From: Streptomyces sp. NBC_01689 | GTDB lineage: Bacteria > Actinomycetota > Actinomycetes > Streptomycetales > Streptomycetaceae | Assembly: GCF_036250675.1 (NCBI RefSeq) | Contig: NZ_CP109592.1 | Span: 9,424,001 to 9,488,000 of the forward strand | Reading direction: 5' to 3' | DNA length: 64,000 bases | In this document: positions 34,067-43,640 of the stretch, piece after piece | How positions within the stretch are numbered: the first letter of the stretch is position 1 | Layout: each line of letters opens with the position of its first letter | The notes under the pieces: model-generated | Seen by the model: the letters and a program-made list of their open reading frames with translations, nothing else | Database searches by the model: none | Told to the model about the DNA's origin: nothing | Program-made: the position numbers and the translations under genes

Positions 34067-34396
34067 TCAATTGGCCTGTTCAAAGGCCTCACGGACGTTG
34101 GCCGGGACCCGTCCGCGGTCGTTGACCTCGTACCCGTTGCTCCGCGCCCAGGTGCGCATCTCAACGGCGCTGGGGCCGTCGGCGTCGGCCCTGCGGCCTT
34201 TGCTCACCTTCGTGCGACCGGTCTTCCGGCCTGCCTGAATGAAGCGGGCAAGGGCATCGGCGAGCTCGTCGTAACTGTCCGGTGACAGATCGATTTCGTA
34301 CTTTACACCATTCAGTGAAAACTCGTGAGTGGAGATCTCCGGGTGCTCTTTACCCGTGAGGTCGTCGGTGTAGACCGTAATTGTCTTCTGAACCAT
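34067..34396 (-). CDS. lsr2: Lsr2-family nucleoid-associated protein
   Basis: The 109-residue protein matches Lsr2. The N-terminal dimerisation domain begins VQKTITVYTDDLTGKE and includes YEIDLSPDSYDELADALARFI. A linker leads to the C-terminal AT-hook-like domain TWARSNGYEVNDRGRVPANV with the DNA-binding RGR. Lsr2 silences AT-rich, horizontally acquired DNA. Streptomyces usually carries more than one copy, so this may be a secondary paralogue. ATG 34396 gives the standard start. Three 14-bp repeats lie 84-125 nt upstream. Confidence 0.9.
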   Translation of the reverse strand: MVQKTITVYTDDLTGKEHPEISTHEFSLNGVKYEIDLSPDSYDELADALARFIQAGRKTGRTKVSKGRRADADGPSAVEMRTWARSNGYEVNDRGRVPANVREAFEQAN

Positions 34397-34479
34397 AGTT
34401 GGATGGTACTCCAAATGCTCACCCATTCGATCCCGATGTTTCGAATCGCAATGGTTCCGCTCTTTCCTCATGGAGGTGG

Positions 34480-34521
34480 AGCGGACCTCTCATAGCGGAC
34501 CTCTCATAGCGGACCTCTCAG
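34480..34521 (-). repeat. Three 14-bp direct repeats upstream of lsr2
   Basis: AGCGGACCTCTCAT occurs three times head to tail (34480-34493, 34494-34507, 34508-34521; the last ends CAG). The block starts 84 nt upstream of the lsr2 ATG. It may be an operator array or a replication-slippage product. Confidence 0.8.
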
Positions 34522-34833
34522 GTGGAGCGGCGGAATTCGCCGGCCTGGTCCGTTCCCCGCAGATCGGGCGTCCGTGTCCGAGTCGCCTCGGAATGCAGCG
34601 GTCCGCTCGTCTCCGGCGCCGCGTCCGTGAGCGACAGGCTGCCAGGAGCCCTCAGGCAGTGGTGATCGCTTGACGGGAGTGCGGTGCACTGGTGTGTGGT
34701 GCCGGTGAGGCCGGGGGCGACGGGGGCGGTGAGGGATTGACCGATGTCCTGGGCGTTGGCCTGCCGATTCGCCGGAGCTCGCAGCCGTTCCCCTGGGGAA
34801 GCGGGCTGGTCCGACCCTGCCGACGAACGGGCC

Positions 34834-35049
34834 GTGCCGGCCTGGAACGAACAGACGGCCGCCCGTGGACGGGAACACGTCGACGCCAACGTGATCGGCA
34901 TCGGTGCGCGCATGCACACCCGGGAGGAGGCGACGAAGTTCGTCGAGATCCTCCTGAAGACCCTGTATTCCGGGGACGACCGCCACGCGCGGAGCATCGC
35001 GATGCTCGACCGGTACGGGACGACGGGCGAACTCCCCGAACTCCATTGA
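34834..35049 (+). pseudogene. Remnant of ribose-5-phosphate isomerase B (C-terminal part)
   Basis: The last 70 residues of this frame read like the end of RpiB: AWNEQTAARGREHVDANVIG, IGARMHTREEATKFVE, and SGDDRHARSIAMLDRY. The first two thirds of the protein, including the active site, are absent, and the 30 residues before it do not resemble RpiB. No ribosome-binding site fits an internal start. It is best read as a gene fragment. Confidence 0.7.
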
Positions 35050-35113
35050 GCCGCTCGGTCGCGCACGACAATCCCGTCGACGTCGGCGGATGTCCCCGGG
35101 ATACTGGACGCCC

Positions 35114-35860
35114 ATGGACGAGGTCGAGGTCGTGGTCGCCCATTCCGAGCGCGCCACGTTGCGGGTCGGCGACGTGTTCCTGAAGGTGGACGCCGATCAG
35201 TCGCGCATCGACGTCGAGGTCGAGGTGATGTCCCTCGCGCCGGTCCCGACCCCGGAGGTGCTGTGGCGCAAGCCGCCCGTGCTCGCGCTCGCCGCGGTCC
35301 CGGGGACGACGCTCGGGCGCCTCGGCGGACCGTCGACCGGGTCGCCGGCGGCATGGGCCGCGGCGGGCGCCGCCATCCGCAAGCTGCACGACGCGCCGCT
35401 GCCGGCCCGGGTCGGCGGGGCCGGGCGGGACATCGTCGCGCTGACGGCGGAACTCGACGACGAGTGCGAGCGCCTCGTGGCGAACGGTGTCCTGCCCGTC
35501 GACCTGGTCACCCGCAACCGCCAGGTCGCCGAAGCCGCGCTCCGGACGTGGATTCCCGCGTTCACGCACGGCGACCTGCAGATCGCGCACGTCTTCGTCG
35601 ACGGCGGTGAGGTCACCGGCATCATCGACTGGTCCGAGGCGGGCCAGGGCGACGCCCTGTACGACCTCGCCACCTTCACCCTCGGGCACGAGGAGCACCT
35701 CGACGACGTCATCGCCGGTTATGGCACCGACGTCGACCTCGACGTGATCCAGGCGTGGTGGTCGTTGCGAAGCCTTCTGATTGTTCGCTGGCTGACGGAG
35801 CACGGCTTCGACCCCTTCGCGCCGGGCTGTGAGGTCGACGTGCTGAGGTCCCGGATGTGA
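35114..35860 (+). CDS. Aminoglycoside-phosphotransferase-family protein
   Basis: The 248-residue protein has the kinase motif FTHGDLQIAHVF (catalytic Asp; the usual Asn is replaced by His) and GIIDWSEAGQGDALYDLATF with the second metal Asp. The N-lobe VGDVFLKVDADQ supplies the ATP-binding Lys. This is the pattern of small APH/choline kinase-like proteins often annotated as phosphotransferases. ATG 35114 is used; a GTG at 35090 is also open. Substrate unknown. Confidence 0.82.
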   Translation: MDEVEVVVAHSERATLRVGDVFLKVDADQSRIDVEVEVMSLAPVPTPEVLWRKPPVLALAAVPGTTLGRLGGPSTGSPAAWAAAGAAIRKLHDAPLPARVGGAGRDIVALTAELDDECERLVANGVLPVDLVTRNRQVAEAALRTWIPAFTHGDLQIAHVFVDGGEVTGIIDWSEAGQGDALYDLATFTLGHEEHLDDVIAGYGTDVDLDVIQAWWSLRSLLIVRWLTEHGFDPFAPGCEVDVLRSRM

Positions 35861-36189
35861 GGCGGCGCGAACTCGACGCGATGCCGGTGGCGGAGGGGGG
35901 CCCACGTGGGCGCCGCCATTCGTGACGGGAATCGGGTGTCTGGGCCGCTCTGGTCGGCTCGTGGCAAGGAGCCCCGCGTCGTACGGTAGAGGCATCAGGT
36001 GGCGCGCCTACGCAGCACCCGCGCCCCCAGCACCCTGGGGTGATGTCCGCCTCACGTGACTGTGAAGGGCCACCCCGCGGCCACCCCGCGTCTGCCGAGC
36101 ACGAGTGTGAGAGCGGCTCGGCGCCGTTCCCGGACGGTTTCCGGCGCGACACCTCAGACGCCTGAGAATCTCCGAAGGCAGGTAGGCCC

Positions 36190-36465
36190 ATGTCCATGTC
36201 GACCCACGTCGCCGCTGCCCTTACCGGCCTGACCCTCGCATTCGGCACCGCGGCTCTCGTCGTCCCCGCCGCCCACGCGGACATTCCCGCCTGTACCCGG
36301 ATGGCTGGCCAGGCTGGTGCCGGCGACAGCGGCAGCATCACGTCGGCGTGCCACCTCGGTGTGAGCGGCGACCTCCAGGGCTGCGTGAACGGACTCACCG
36401 CGGCCGGAGTACCAGGCGGGGCCGCGAACGGAGCCTGCAGACTGGCGGCCCACGAGCCCCGCTGA
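36190..36465 (+). CDS. Small secreted Cys-containing protein
   Basis: The 91-residue protein has a clear signal peptide (hydrophobic AALTGLTLAFGTAALVV, cleavage after VPAAHA). The mature part has four Cys (PACTRM, SACHLG, QGCVNG, GACRLA) and is rich in Gly and Ala. Small secreted four-Cys proteins of this sort are common and uncharacterised in Streptomyces. AAGGCAGGTAGG precedes the ATG. Confidence 0.75.
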   Translation: MSMSTHVAAALTGLTLAFGTAALVVPAAHADIPACTRMAGQAGAGDSGSITSACHLGVSGDLQGCVNGLTAAGVPGGAANGACRLAAHEPR

Positions 36466-37096
36466 ACCCGTCCGGAGCCGTGCTTGCGGGCGCCGCCCCC
36501 TCCCGACCGAGCGCGTGATCCCCACCGTGCCGTACGCCATCCAGTACGTGGGGGTGCGCCGCCGGGGTCGACGATGCCGGGGGGCACCGCACTTCGGCAG
36601 CAGCCGCCACACCTGGAACGAGCCGCAGCAGGCCCGCGTCGACGCCCTCGACGGGCAACGCACCCGGTCCGGCGCAGAAGTTGGCCGACCTCGACGGGCT
36701 GGGCCGGCCCGCCGCCATGTAGTTTTCGACGCGGTGGCGCCACGCTGCAAGGAGGACCGCCCGCGCCTGGCGACCGTCATCGAACGCAAGGGTGGCTGAG
36801 AGCGTTCCGGTGCGTCAGTGGGGCCCAGGCGGTTGCTTCGTGCGTCTGCGCTGGGCCCGCAGGCACCGTGGATCGGGGTCGGGGGGTGGCGGGGGCGCGA
36901 CCCGACCGTGCCGAGGCGACGGCTGCGACGGCCGCGTCCTCCGGTTTGTGGAGTTCGTGGAGAGCGAGTCCGTCACGGGCGCCGAACTCCTCGTACGGCG
37001 GCGACGACCAGGTGTGAGTCCCGCGGTCACTTCGACGTCGACATGTCTTGACCAGGGGGTTCTCGTGGTTGAAAGTGGCCGTGTTGATCGACTGGG
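36466..37096. other. 631-nt stretch without a supported gene
   Basis: Several short frames overlap on both strands, but none shows a recognisable domain or convincing start. It may contain decayed coding sequence. Confidence 0.35.
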
Positions 37097-37921
37097 GTGG
37101 GAAGTTTGACGCAGGACGCATATGTGAGCCGCTGTGAGGAGCTCTTCGCAGTGGGCGGATTCGCGCAGGTCCGCAAGGTGGCGGAAGCGGGCCTGGACGA
37201 ACTCGGGCCCGATCCCGTGCTCTACCGATGGCTCGGTCTCGCACACGCGGCGGAGGACGAGGACGACCACGACGCCGAGGCGGAGAAGGCCTACGAGGCC
37301 GGGCTCGTACGGAGCCCCGACGACCTGGGACTCCTCGTTTCCTACCTGGAGTTGTGCCTGCGGGCGGACGCGTGGACGTATCCCGGGCGCAGCCGTCGTG
37401 CGGCCTCGCTCAAGGACCGGATCGCCGTACTGGCTCCTGAGGGTTCGCCCGAGGCGGTACGGGTGGAAGAGGCGCTCAGCTGGGCGGGGCGGGGGTACTG
37501 GCAGGACGTACGCGAGAAGACGGCGACCGCGCGCGCCGAGCGGGCGGCTCTGACGTCGCACAGCGCCGAGGTCGCACAGGCCCTGGACCAAGGAGGTCAG
37601 GCGCCCGCGCATCCCGAGGACCTGCGGGCCGCCGAGGTCGCGGCCGCACTGGAACTGCTGGCCGGGCCGTGGCGAGCCCCGCTGCGGTTCATGATCCGCC
37701 ATCGGGCGGCCGCGTACGTCGCCACCTTCGTGCTGGTCTTCGTCACCAACAAGGCGCTGGTGCTGAGCGGGACGGTCTCGTACAGCGTGTGGGGATGGAT
37801 CTGGTACGTGCCCCTCCTGCTGGCCGACGCGAAGCTCCGCCAGGCCCGGCGGCTTGCCCGGCAGCGGGTGATCGCCGCGATGGAGACGCGGCACGCCGAA
37901 ACTACCGCGGCCGCGAGCTAG
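37097..37921 (+). CDS. TPR-like protein with two membrane segments
   Basis: The 274-residue protein starts with helical hairpins of TPR type (CEELFAVGGFAQVRKVAEAGL, key pair LYRWLGLAHAA). It ends with two hydrophobic segments, YVATFVLVFVTNKALVL and WGWIWYVPLLLA. A basic cytoplasmic tail follows. The GTG at 37097 is listed; a TTG at 37106 has a better-placed GGTGGGA and is a real alternative. Function unknown. Confidence 0.72.
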   Translation: MGSLTQDAYVSRCEELFAVGGFAQVRKVAEAGLDELGPDPVLYRWLGLAHAAEDEDDHDAEAEKAYEAGLVRSPDDLGLLVSYLELCLRADAWTYPGRSRRAASLKDRIAVLAPEGSPEAVRVEEALSWAGRGYWQDVREKTATARAERAALTSHSAEVAQALDQGGQAPAHPEDLRAAEVAAALELLAGPWRAPLRFMIRHRAAAYVATFVLVFVTNKALVLSGTVSYSVWGWIWYVPLLLADAKLRQARRLARQRVIAAMETRHAETTAAAS

Positions 37922-38654
37922 GTCCGGTCGACAGACACCGCGCCAGCCGATAGGGCCGTGATCATTTGTCCGAGGTGCACCTCGCGTGCGGGGGGCTGTG
38001 GGTGGGCGTCCTGGCTGTGAGGCATTCCCTCACTGCCGGGTGCCGGCTGGTTCCGCAAGACCGTGGTGATCATCTACGGGGAACACCGCAACGGTCGGCC
38101 CCCCCTCGTGGGGACGCCCTCCCCGCGAGCCCTGGGTACTGGCGACGAGCCCGCGCCCACTACCCGCCGGCACATCCCTCCGGGGCTGACCGCGGCGCTT
38201 GTACTGGCGGCGACACGGGCATCCGTTCGCATCGCGCCGGGCACGCTGTGAAGGCCGCATAGGACCACTCGGCGCAGCGTTCCGGCGGGCTCACGGGCGC
38301 GGACCACCCTGCCACGGTTGGTGGTTCGGTCGCACCGGCCGTCGCCGGGCCAGGTCCCCTTGCGGCGCCGGCCCACCCGGCGCGGTGGCGCCCTCGGGAC
38401 AGGTCGAATGGAAATGGGCGGGGCGCCAGACCCTTCTGGCGGGACCAACGGCTCGGCCCGCGAGCCCGTGGCCACAGCGTCAGCGACAGCGGCAGAGGTG
38501 CCGGTGGCGGCCGCGCACCGCGGGTGCATGGACATCCGGACCGCCCGGCTCCCGCCGAACACCCCGGGACACTCGCCCAAGGACGTGTGTATGACGGTTC
38601 ATCCGCTTAATGTCGTTATGTCAATCAACGGGACGTGAGAGGCAGGCGAGTGTC
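37922..38654. other. 733-nt stretch without a supported gene
   Basis: Only low-quality overlapping frames are seen. The last 70 nt before 38655 are less GC-rich and probably contain the promoter of the decarboxylase-like gene. Confidence 0.4.
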
Positions 38655-39389
38655 ATGCGCTTCGAGGACGTCGTCCACGCACCGAGCACACCACTGGACG
38701 CCCCGGCCTTTCCGGCGGGGCCGTACCGCTTCACCGACCGCGAGTACCTGAACATCACCTATCGGACGGACCCCGGCGCCCTGGAACGGGTCGTGCCGGA
38801 GCCGCTGCGGGTCGCGGAGCCACTGGTCCGCTTCGAGGTCATGCGGATGCCTGACGTCACCGGGCTGGGTGACTACACGGAGTCGGGCCAACTCGCCCTC
38901 GTCGAGTACGAAGGCGAGACGGGCGAGTACAACCTGTCCATGTACGTCGACAACTTCCCCGCGATCGCCAGCGGCCGGGAGATCGGCGCCTTCCCGAAGA
39001 AGCTCGGCCGGCCCCGGCTCCACGTCGACCAGGACACGCTCGTCGGCACGCTGGACTACGGCTCACTGCCGGTCGCCCGCGCGACCATGGGCTACAAGCA
39101 CCGGCAGCTGGCCATCGAGAAGGCGCGCGAGGAGCTGACGCTGCCGACGTTCATGCTCAAGAAGCTCCCGCACTACGACGGCACCCCGCGCATCTGTGAA
39201 CTCGTCCGGACCCGGATCAGCGATCTCGCGGTCAAGGGCGCCTGGAGCGGGCCCGCCCGGCTGCAGTTGATGGCCCACGCACTGGCCCCGCTGGCCGACC
39301 TGCCGGTCCTGGAGGTCGTCTCCGCCTCGCACATCCTCACCGACCTGACCCTGGGCCGCGCCCGGGTCGTCCACGACTACCTGGCCTGA
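38655..39389 (+). CDS. Acetoacetate decarboxylase-like protein
   Basis: The 244-residue protein matches the acetoacetate decarboxylase superfamily. GREIGAFPKKLGRPRL carries the adjacent lysines, one of which forms the Schiff base. YRFTDREYLNITYRTDP lies at the start and CELVRTRISDLAVKGAWSGPARLQL near the end. True Adc forms acetone from acetoacetate, but many homologues are aldolase/dehydratases. ATG 38655 is chosen over an upstream TTG-like start. It precedes a hydroxyacyl-CoA dehydrogenase by 131 nt and probably shares a degradative pathway. Confidence 0.88.
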   Translation: MRFEDVVHAPSTPLDAPAFPAGPYRFTDREYLNITYRTDPGALERVVPEPLRVAEPLVRFEVMRMPDVTGLGDYTESGQLALVEYEGETGEYNLSMYVDNFPAIASGREIGAFPKKLGRPRLHVDQDTLVGTLDYGSLPVARATMGYKHRQLAIEKAREELTLPTFMLKKLPHYDGTPRICELVRTRISDLAVKGAWSGPARLQLMAHALAPLADLPVLEVVSASHILTDLTLGRARVVHDYLA

Positions 39390-39520
39390 TCGTCGGTCGC
39401 GTCTCCCACGTCCTCACCGATCGCCGCGCCTCCCACGTCCTCGCAGCGCCCCGCGGCCTCGGGAACCGCACCTCCGCCCCACCTCCCCGTCACGTAGACG
39501 CGCCGGAAGAAGAAAAGCAG

Positions 39521-40483
39521 GTGTCCCGCATGTCCCAGAACGGCAGCATCGCCGGAATCAGCAAGGTCACCGTGGTCGGAGGAGGCGTCATCGGTGCCTC
39601 CTGGGCCGCGCTCTTCCTGGCCCGCGGCCTGTCCGTCACCGTCAGCGACCCGCAGCCGGGCGTCGACGAGGCCGTACGCACGTACGTCGCACAGGCCACG
39701 CCCGCGCTGAAGGCACTCGGGCTGGACACCACGTCGCTCACTGCGCGGCCGGCCTTCGAGCCGGACCTGGCGACCGCGGTCCGCGAGGCGGACCTCGTGC
39801 AGGAGAACGGCCCCGAGCGGCTGGAGATCAAGCACGAGATGTGGCAGACCATCGAGGGCGCCGCTCCGGCCGGCGCCCTGCTCGCCACGTCGACCTCGGG
39901 CATCCCCGCCACCGAGATCGCCACCGTCCTCAAGGACCCGGCACGGCTCGTCGTCGGGCACCCCTTCAACCCACCGCACCTGGTGCCGCTGGTGGAGGTC
40001 GTGCCGGGCGAGCGGACCTCCGAGGAGACGGTCGAACGGGCCCGCTCCTTCTACCGCGACCTCGGCAAGCGCCCGCAGGTGCTGCGCAAGGAGGTCCCCG
40101 GCTTCGTCGCCAACCGGCTGCAGGCGGCGATCTTCCGCGAGTGCGTGTACCTGGTGAGCGAGGGCGTCGTCACCATGCAGGAGCTCGACGACGTCGTCAC
40201 CTCCTCCATCGGCCAACGGTGGGCCGTCGCCGGGCCCTTCCGCTCCTTCCACCTCGGTGGCGGTGAGGGCGGCCTGCCCCACTTCATGAGCCACCTCGGC
40301 GTCGGCATGGAGCGGCGCTGGGCCGGAATGACCCAGGAGAAGGTCGCCTTCGACGAACCCACCAGGCGACTGCTCACCGAGCAGGCCGAGGACTTCGGCG
40401 GCACGGTCGACGAACTCGCCGCCGAACGCGACCGCAAACAGATCGCCGTGATGCGGGCCCTGGGCGAGACCTTCACCCCCTGA
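39521..40483 (+). CDS. 3-hydroxyacyl-CoA dehydrogenase-family protein
   Basis: The 320-residue protein has the N-terminal NAD-binding motif VVGGGVIGASWAALF, the catalytic His-Glu region VVGHPFNPPHLVPLVEVV, and KEVPGFVANRLQAA, as in HCDH/carnitine/gulonate dehydrogenases. It should oxidise a beta-hydroxy acid or acyl-CoA. GTG 39521 or ATG 39530 are both possible. Together with the Adc-like gene and the CoA-transferase remnant after it, it suggests a beta-hydroxy/keto-acid pathway that is now incomplete. Confidence 0.86.
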   Translation: MSRMSQNGSIAGISKVTVVGGGVIGASWAALFLARGLSVTVSDPQPGVDEAVRTYVAQATPALKALGLDTTSLTARPAFEPDLATAVREADLVQENGPERLEIKHEMWQTIEGAAPAGALLATSTSGIPATEIATVLKDPARLVVGHPFNPPHLVPLVEVVPGERTSEETVERARSFYRDLGKRPQVLRKEVPGFVANRLQAAIFRECVYLVSEGVVTMQELDDVVTSSIGQRWAVAGPFRSFHLGGGEGGLPHFMSHLGVGMERRWAGMTQEKVAFDEPTRRLLTEQAEDFGGTVDELAAERDRKQIAVMRALGETFTP

Positions 40484-40539
40484 CCCGCGCGCCACCCGGA
40501 CAGATCCCTCCCCACGCCACCACGGAGATCGCGGAACCC

Positions 40540-41072
40540 ATGAGCACCGACGAACTCACCGCCCGCATCCCGCGAACTCCTGCGCGGCGCCGACATCTTC
40601 TACGCCAACCGCCGCCCCTGCTACCTGGCGGAGATCGGGCTCAGCGCCGAGGAGGCCGCGGCCGTCCGACCCGGCATCATCCACGTCAGCATCCACCTCG
40701 CCGGCGAGACCGGACCCTGGGCTCATCGCGTCGGCTTCGACCAGACCGCCGGCGCGCTCACCGGCATCATGCTCATGGAGGGCGAGGACGCCATCGCGGC
40801 AGGCCCGACCAGCACACCCGCCCTGCCGTACATCAGCACAGCAGAGCCTCGGCCTCTTCGACCGCGACCACGCCCACGCGATCGTCCTCGACCCCGACCC
40901 CGCCTCCGCGCACGCCTACTTGGACCCCGACACCTTCACCGCGGAAACGCCCTGCGGCCACTACCAGGGCGTCACCGACCAGATCGTCATGCCGGGCACC
41001 CCCGGACACTTCCGCGACATCCTTCTCCCGCGCGGCAGCAGCGCCCCGCTGTGGCTTCCCCAGCCCAACTGA
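40540..41072 (+). pseudogene. Broken CaiB/BaiF (class III) CoA-transferase
   Basis: One frame reads ADIFYANRRPCYLAEIGLSA, then RPGIIHVSIHLAGETGPW and GFDQTAGALTGIM, a clear CaiB/BaiF segment. A second frame further on gives DPDTFTAETPCGHYQGVTDQ and the C-terminus of the same family. The apparent ATG at 40540 runs in yet another frame. At least two frameshifts and a large internal deletion are needed, so the gene is dead. It lies directly after the hydroxyacyl-CoA dehydrogenase. Confidence 0.75.
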
Positions 41073-41197
41073 GTATGCGACGCCCGCGCGTTCACGTGCC
41101 GGGACGAGCGGCCGGTCCGCGCGGCGCGACGACGTGTGCCGACGCTGCCGTGACGCCGCCGCTGCCGTCATGCCCGTGCCACCGTCATGCCCGCGGT

Positions 41198-42073
41198 TCA
41201 GCCGATGCGAGCTCCCGCGCCGCCCACTCGCACGCGTGTGTCGTCGGCGCGCAGCGTCACCGTGAGTTCGCCGGGGCGGCCCAGGTCAGCGCCCTGGTGC
41301 AGGGTGAGGACGGCGTCCGCCGGGACCAGGCCGAGATCACGGACGTAGGCGCCGAACGCCGCGGCTGCCGCGCCGGTGGCCGGGTCCTCGACGACCCCGC
41401 CGACGGGGAAGGGGTCACGGACGTGGAACACGGTGGCCGACTCCCGCCACACCAACTGGACCGTGGTCAGGTCCAGGCGGTGCATGAGGGCTTCGAGGCG
41501 CGCGAAATCGTAGGCGAGATCCGCGAGGCGGCCGCGCGTCGCCGCCGCGAGAACGAGATGGCGCGCACCGGCGAAGGCGATGCGGGGCGGGAAGGCAGGG
41601 TCGAGATCGGCGGCCGCCCAGTCGAGCGCGGCGATTGCCTCGACGAGGTCGACCCCGGCGATCTCCTCCATGTGCGGCTCGACGCTGGTGAGCGTGGCCC
41701 GGAGCACCCCGTCCTTCTCGGACACCTCCACCGGAACGGTCCCGGCGCGCGTCGCGAAGACCAGTTCCCCGGGACCGATCCGCTCGGCGAGGGCGACGGC
41801 TGTGGCGACGGTGGCGTGCCCGCAGAACGGCACCTCGGCCTTGGGGCTGAAGTAGCGAATGCCGTACGCCCGGTCCTTCACACCACCGAGGCCCTCCGGG
41901 GGCGCGGTCAGGAACGCGGATTCCGAGTATCCGAGGTCGGCGGCGATCGCGAGCATGTCGCCGTCGTCCAGCCCGGTGGCGTCCAGAACGACACCGGCGG
42001 GGTTTCCTCCGTCGGGGGCGCTGGAGAAAGCGGTGTATCGCAGCACCTCTGGCCTGGGCGTATTCGTCGTCAT
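41198..42073 (-). CDS. PhzF-family isomerase/epimerase-like protein
   Basis: The 291-residue protein has the diaminopimelate-epimerase-like double domain of PhzF. It contains TAFSSAPDGGNPAGVV, the catalytic Glu in LGYSESAFL, YFSPKAEVPFCGHATVATA and VEDPATGAAAAAFGAYV. PhzF itself isomerises DHHA in phenazine synthesis, but most stand-alone homologues have unknown roles. No other phenazine genes are nearby. ATG 42073 follows a divergent spacer. Confidence 0.9.
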   Translation of the reverse strand: MTTNTPRPEVLRYTAFSSAPDGGNPAGVVLDATGLDDGDMLAIAADLGYSESAFLTAPPEGLGGVKDRAYGIRYFSPKAEVPFCGHATVATAVALAERIGPGELVFATRAGTVPVEVSEKDGVLRATLTSVEPHMEEIAGVDLVEAIAALDWAAADLDPAFPPRIAFAGARHLVLAAATRGRLADLAYDFARLEALMHRLDLTTVQLVWRESATVFHVRDPFPVGGVVEDPATGAAAAAFGAYVRDLGLVPADAVLTLHQGADLGRPGELTVTLRADDTRVRVGGAGARIG

Positions 42074-42256
42074 GCTGGTGGCAACGTCTGGCGGGGGCGT
42101 GGCTGTTCCCGGGCAGGGAGGCGGAGGGCGGCATCTGTCACAACGGGCCTCTCTGTCGGCCGACTTCAGGAGTTGGCCGGTGAGAATGGAGATCCAGCGG
42201 GGCGGGGCGGGGCGGTGGCCATGGGATCGCGTCCCGGGGTGTCGGCTCCCCGACGA

Positions 42257-42982
42257 TCAGGGCCGTCGTGCCAGGAAGACGAATTCCCTTCCGGGCCGGT
42301 CAGGAGCTTCGCGCACGTCATCCAGCACAAAGCCGTGTGTGATCAGATCCCGTTCCACCTCATTCCGCTCTCGGAATCGCAGTGTCGAGTCCGAGGTCAG
42401 CACCTGTCCGTCCGACGCGAACACATAGACCTGGCGGAACGTCACGAGCGGCGCACTGACATCGAGCAACTCGACCCAGTACTCGACCGATCCGGCGCCG
42501 GGGATCTCCGAGACGCGGTACGAGTACTCGCGGGTCCACTCCTCCCAGGCGCGCGCGGCCGGATCACGGGTCTCGAAGGCCAGCCCGCCGCCGGGCCGCA
42601 GTGCCTGACGGGCTCCGCGCAGCGTCTCCTGCCACCCGCGCGGATCGACGATGGCCTGCGCCACGTTCGCCGTCATCGTCGTCAGGTCGACCTGCAGCGG
42701 CGGGAGGTCCGCCGCCTCACCACAGATCCAGCGGACGCGTTCACCGCCCGCCTTGCCGCGAGCCACAGCAATGGAGGCCGGGGCGGGATCGATCCCGACG
42801 ACCTCGATCCCGCGGGCGGCCAGGAGGAGCGCGAACACTCCCGTCCCGCAACCGATGTCCAGCACCTGACGCGCCCTGAACTCCTCAGCCATCCGAACAT
42901 ACGCATCGAGATCGCCGCGGTCCGGTTCGAGCGGATCGTAGATCGCGGCGAGCCGTGGATGCGCGAAGCAGTCGTCTACCAT
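42257..42982 (-). CDS. Class I SAM-dependent methyltransferase
   Basis: The 241-residue protein has VLDIGCGTGVFALLLAARG (motif I), VVGIDPAPASIAVARGK (motif II) and GARQALRPGGGLAFETRD. The start MVDDCFAHPRLAAIYD is typical of this family in Streptomyces; upstream codons in the longer frame are not needed. Substrate unknown. It is transcribed in the same direction as the PhzF-like gene but 183 nt apart. Confidence 0.9.
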   Translation of the reverse strand: MVDDCFAHPRLAAIYDPLEPDRGDLDAYVRMAEEFRARQVLDIGCGTGVFALLLAARGIEVVGIDPAPASIAVARGKAGGERVRWICGEAADLPPLQVDLTTMTANVAQAIVDPRGWQETLRGARQALRPGGGLAFETRDPAARAWEEWTREYSYRVSEIPGAGSVEYWVELLDVSAPLVTFRQVYVFASDGQVLTSDSTLRFRERNEVERDLITHGFVLDDVREAPDRPGREFVFLARRP

Positions 42983-43133
42983 GCCGCTGAACGTAGGGGG
43001 AGCCGGGCCCGGGAGCCAGGCGAGTTCTGCCCGAACCGCGCTTTTGGGTGCGGAAGTTGACGGATGCCAAGGCGTCCGTTTCCGGAGCGTCACGACGCCC
43101 CGAGCGCACCTCCACGGCTTCCGACGCCCTGAA

Positions 43134-43640
43134 TCAGTCGAAGAGAGCGACGAGTCCGTTCACCCAGATCGCGAGGAACGCGAGGGTCGCCACGAGGCAT
43201 CCAGCCCCCGCCAGGAAGCCGGCAACGGCGGATCCCCTGCCGTCGCCCACTTCGACAGTTGGCACGCTCTCCCGTGCGACGGCACGTCCCGTGACATGGG
43301 AGCAGTCTTCCCTGACGGCGACAAGTTGCTCTCTGGCAAAGGCAGATGGGGCGGGCGCCTCCGGGCCCCGCCACGCAAGGGCCCGCATACGCCGCTGAGC
43401 CGTGGGGTACCTCCGCTCGAAGGCGATGGTCTCGTCTGTGTCCCGGTCCTGTTCGAGGTACATCCAGCGTCCCGCTTCCGCGGGCTCTCCGTACAGGCGG
43501 TACACCTCGGCCAGACGTCGGCGGAGCGCCAGATCGTTCGGAAAGGAGGAGACCAGTCCGCGCAGGCGCTGACGCGCGACAGGAATCCGACCGGCGGCCA
43601 GGTCCGCATCGACTCGGGCGAGGGTGTCTCTCAGGGGCAT
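43134..43640 (-). CDS. DUF6584-like protein with C-terminal membrane helix
   Basis: The 168-residue protein begins MPLRDTLARVDADLAAGR and has a TPR-like helical region (ARQRLRGLVSSFPNDLALRR). A single C-terminal membrane segment, AGFLAGAGCLVATLAFLAIWV, follows. The N-terminal half recalls the DUF6584 family of actinomycetes; I am moderately sure of that name. ATG 43640 is preferred over 43682. Function unknown. Confidence 0.75.
   Translation of the reverse strand: MPLRDTLARVDADLAAGRIPVARQRLRGLVSSFPNDLALRRRLAEVYRLYGEPAEAGRWMYLEQDRDTDETIAFERRYPTAQRRMRALAWRGPEAPAPSAFAREQLVAVREDCSHVTGRAVARESVPTVEVGDGRGSAVAGFLAGAGCLVATLAFLAIWVNGLVALFD

Noticed and set aside
34480..34521. CRISPR-like array near lsr2
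   Set aside because: Only three short contiguous repeats without spacers and no cas genes.
36515..36799. Plus-strand 94-residue frame after the secreted Cys protein
   Set aside because: It contains only weakly protein-like segments and no domain; possibly decayed DNA.
41198..42073. Phenazine biosynthesis gene
   Set aside because: The PhzF fold is clear but no other phz genes are nearby, so a phenazine role is not supported.
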